64,000 nt of DNA from an uncultured Alteromonadaceae bacterium (lineage in GTDB: Bacteria > Pseudomonadota > Gammaproteobacteria > Enterobacterales > Alteromonadaceae): assembly GCA_947494925.1 (NCBI GenBank), contig CANLWS010000010.1, forward strand, positions 62,001 to 126,000, given 5' to 3'. Below, piece by piece: positions 63,129-64,000 of this stretch (within the stretch, counting starts at the first letter, position 1; the number at the start of each line of letters is the position of its first letter). The notes under the pieces were generated by a model. That model saw only the letters and a program-made list of their open reading frames with translations, ran no database searches and had not been told where the DNA came from. Both the position numbers and the translations under genes were made by a program.

Positions 63129-63890
63129 TCAAAATTTACCATTGGTATTTTTCCACTCGCTAACCGGTGGTATGGCTTCAATGGTATCCCAATGTTCTAC
63201 CAGCTTATTCTCTTCGACCCGAAATAAATCATAAAAAGCACAATGAACTCCATCCAGATACCCCTCACTTATACTCAATACAAAGTTTCCGTCGGCCAAT
63301 ACTTTATGTAACTTGTGGTACTGGATCATTAACCCAGATACTGACTCCGCACACAAAGCATCACGCAGCGCGTCAATGCCATCAGCGATAACCGGACTGT
63401 GTTGAATGAAGCTGTCGGCTGCGACAAATTCTTCGAGACGATCTGTTTGATGTTCGATCAATACACCTTCGACAAATTGCCTGACCAACTGCCGGTTTGC
63501 TTCTGTTTTGAGCTTTTCACTAGATTCTCTCTCACCTTCCAGCATTGTCCTACCTGAGGAGTTCGGACCTTTCATCGGTTGAATGTTGTCCCAATGCTCA
63601 ACGGCATAACCTCCTTCAAAACGAAATACTTCAAATGCGACCTTAGTGTTTGAAAAGTCGTATTCCATGTGGGCAAACACATAATCTGAGTCTTCGAACG
63701 CTCTGACCATAGTGACTTTGGGATCAGATTTTGAAAGGCTGGCAAAGAGTTTGGCCAAACCTGCATTGCCTTCCTGTGTGTGTGGATTATGTTGAATATA
63801 CACGTCTTCGTTCACTACCAGGGCTGCATCCGGATCACCGGTTTCGATGCCTTTTAATAATCTGTGAATTTTTTGTTTATTGGTTGGCAT
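63129..63890 (-). CDS. Protein with two SnoaL/NTF2-like domains
   Basis: The 253 residues make two copies of an NTF2-like fold (about 1-105 and 125-250). Each has the pattern (Y/F)IQH(N/S)P near its start and ends in a (A/L)VEHWD(N/T)I strand. NTF2-like domains bind small hydrophobic molecules or act as isomerases or cyclases; the function here is unknown. No signal peptide is seen, in contrast to its operon partner, the secreted serine hydrolase. Confidence 0.8.
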   Translation of the reverse strand: MPTNKQKIHRLLKGIETGDPDAALVVNEDVYIQHNPHTQEGNAGLAKLFASLSKSDPKVTMVRAFEDSDYVFAHMEYDFSNTKVAFEVFRFEGGYAVEHWDNIQPMKGPNSSGRTMLEGERESSEKLKTEANRQLVRQFVEGVLIEHQTDRLEEFVAADSFIQHSPVIADGIDALRDALCAESVSGLMIQYHKLHKVLADGNFVLSISEGYLDGVHCAFYDLFRVEENKLVEHWDTIEAIPPVSEWKNTNGKF

Positions 63891-64000
63891 GTAAACCCCT
63901 GTTCAGCAAAGGTGCTTATCACGATATTAGGCGGTGTTGAAAACAATAGTCGAAAAGCGGGCAGATATCCTGATGTCTGCAAATATTTTAGCTATTTTTA

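Overview
The window is chromosomal DNA of a marine-type gammaproteobacterium, probably Alteromonadales-like. This is inferred from the gene families and gene order; there is no rRNA gene to place it more closely. The clues are a rplM-rpsI / petABC / sspAB block, a 13-gene nuo operon with fused nuoCD, a YacL-family gene, PEP-CTERM and GlyGly-CTERM sorting tails, a large TonB-dependent receptor and a TPR-sulfotransferase. I see no tRNA, rRNA, CRISPR array, insertion sequence or prophage. Coding density is high and genes sit in short operons on both strands.

Layout. 1-8091 (minus strand): the conserved block rplM-rpsI ... petA-petB-petC-sspA-sspB (sspB only begins at the left edge), interrupted by a PEP-CTERM protein gene and a GH31 lipoprotein glycosidase gene. 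8418-11043: a three-gene operon of a DUF2269 membrane protein, a DCC-DUF4166 fusion and a saccharopine-dehydrogenase-like enzyme. 11844-17356: a two-gene operon of a cohesin-like PEP-CTERM protein and a 1171-residue dockerin-bearing protein, facing a divergent ToxR/CadC-like membrane regulator. Three TCTAAGG-type repeats at exact 11-bp spacing lie between them. 17386-23308: mostly small single genes, namely a secreted protein, a YgjP-like peptidase, a YacL-like protein, an HU-like protein, a nitroreductase, a triple-repeat secreted protein, a serine hydrolase and a helical protein.

23586-37934: complete nuoA-N for proton-pumping NADH:quinone oxidoreductase. With petABC this gives two core respiratory complexes in one window. 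38244-40346: a secreted trypsin-like protease with a PA-like domain between its N-terminal IVGG and catalytic His, a Thr-Pro linker and a GlyGly-CTERM tail. 40576-47852: a six-gene operon of periplasmic adaptor, ATPase, two MacB/FtsX-type permeases, NtrC-type response regulator and histidine kinase. It is preceded by a good sigma-54 promoter candidate, which suggests a self-contained, autoregulated exporter.

48481-51731: a sulfur/persulfide module (TauE/SafE exporter and rhodanese, divergent from persulfide dioxygenase, two YeeE/YedE half-transporters and a BigR/SqrR-type repressor) centred on a perfect 15-bp-arm palindrome. 51716-53715: GNAT, LysR and a DMT half-transporter. 53757-61283: TPR-sulfotransferase, TonB-dependent receptor, BetT-like BCCT transporter and MarR regulator. 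61381-63890: CsaA-like protein, a small membrane protein, a serine hydrolase and a double SnoaL-like protein.
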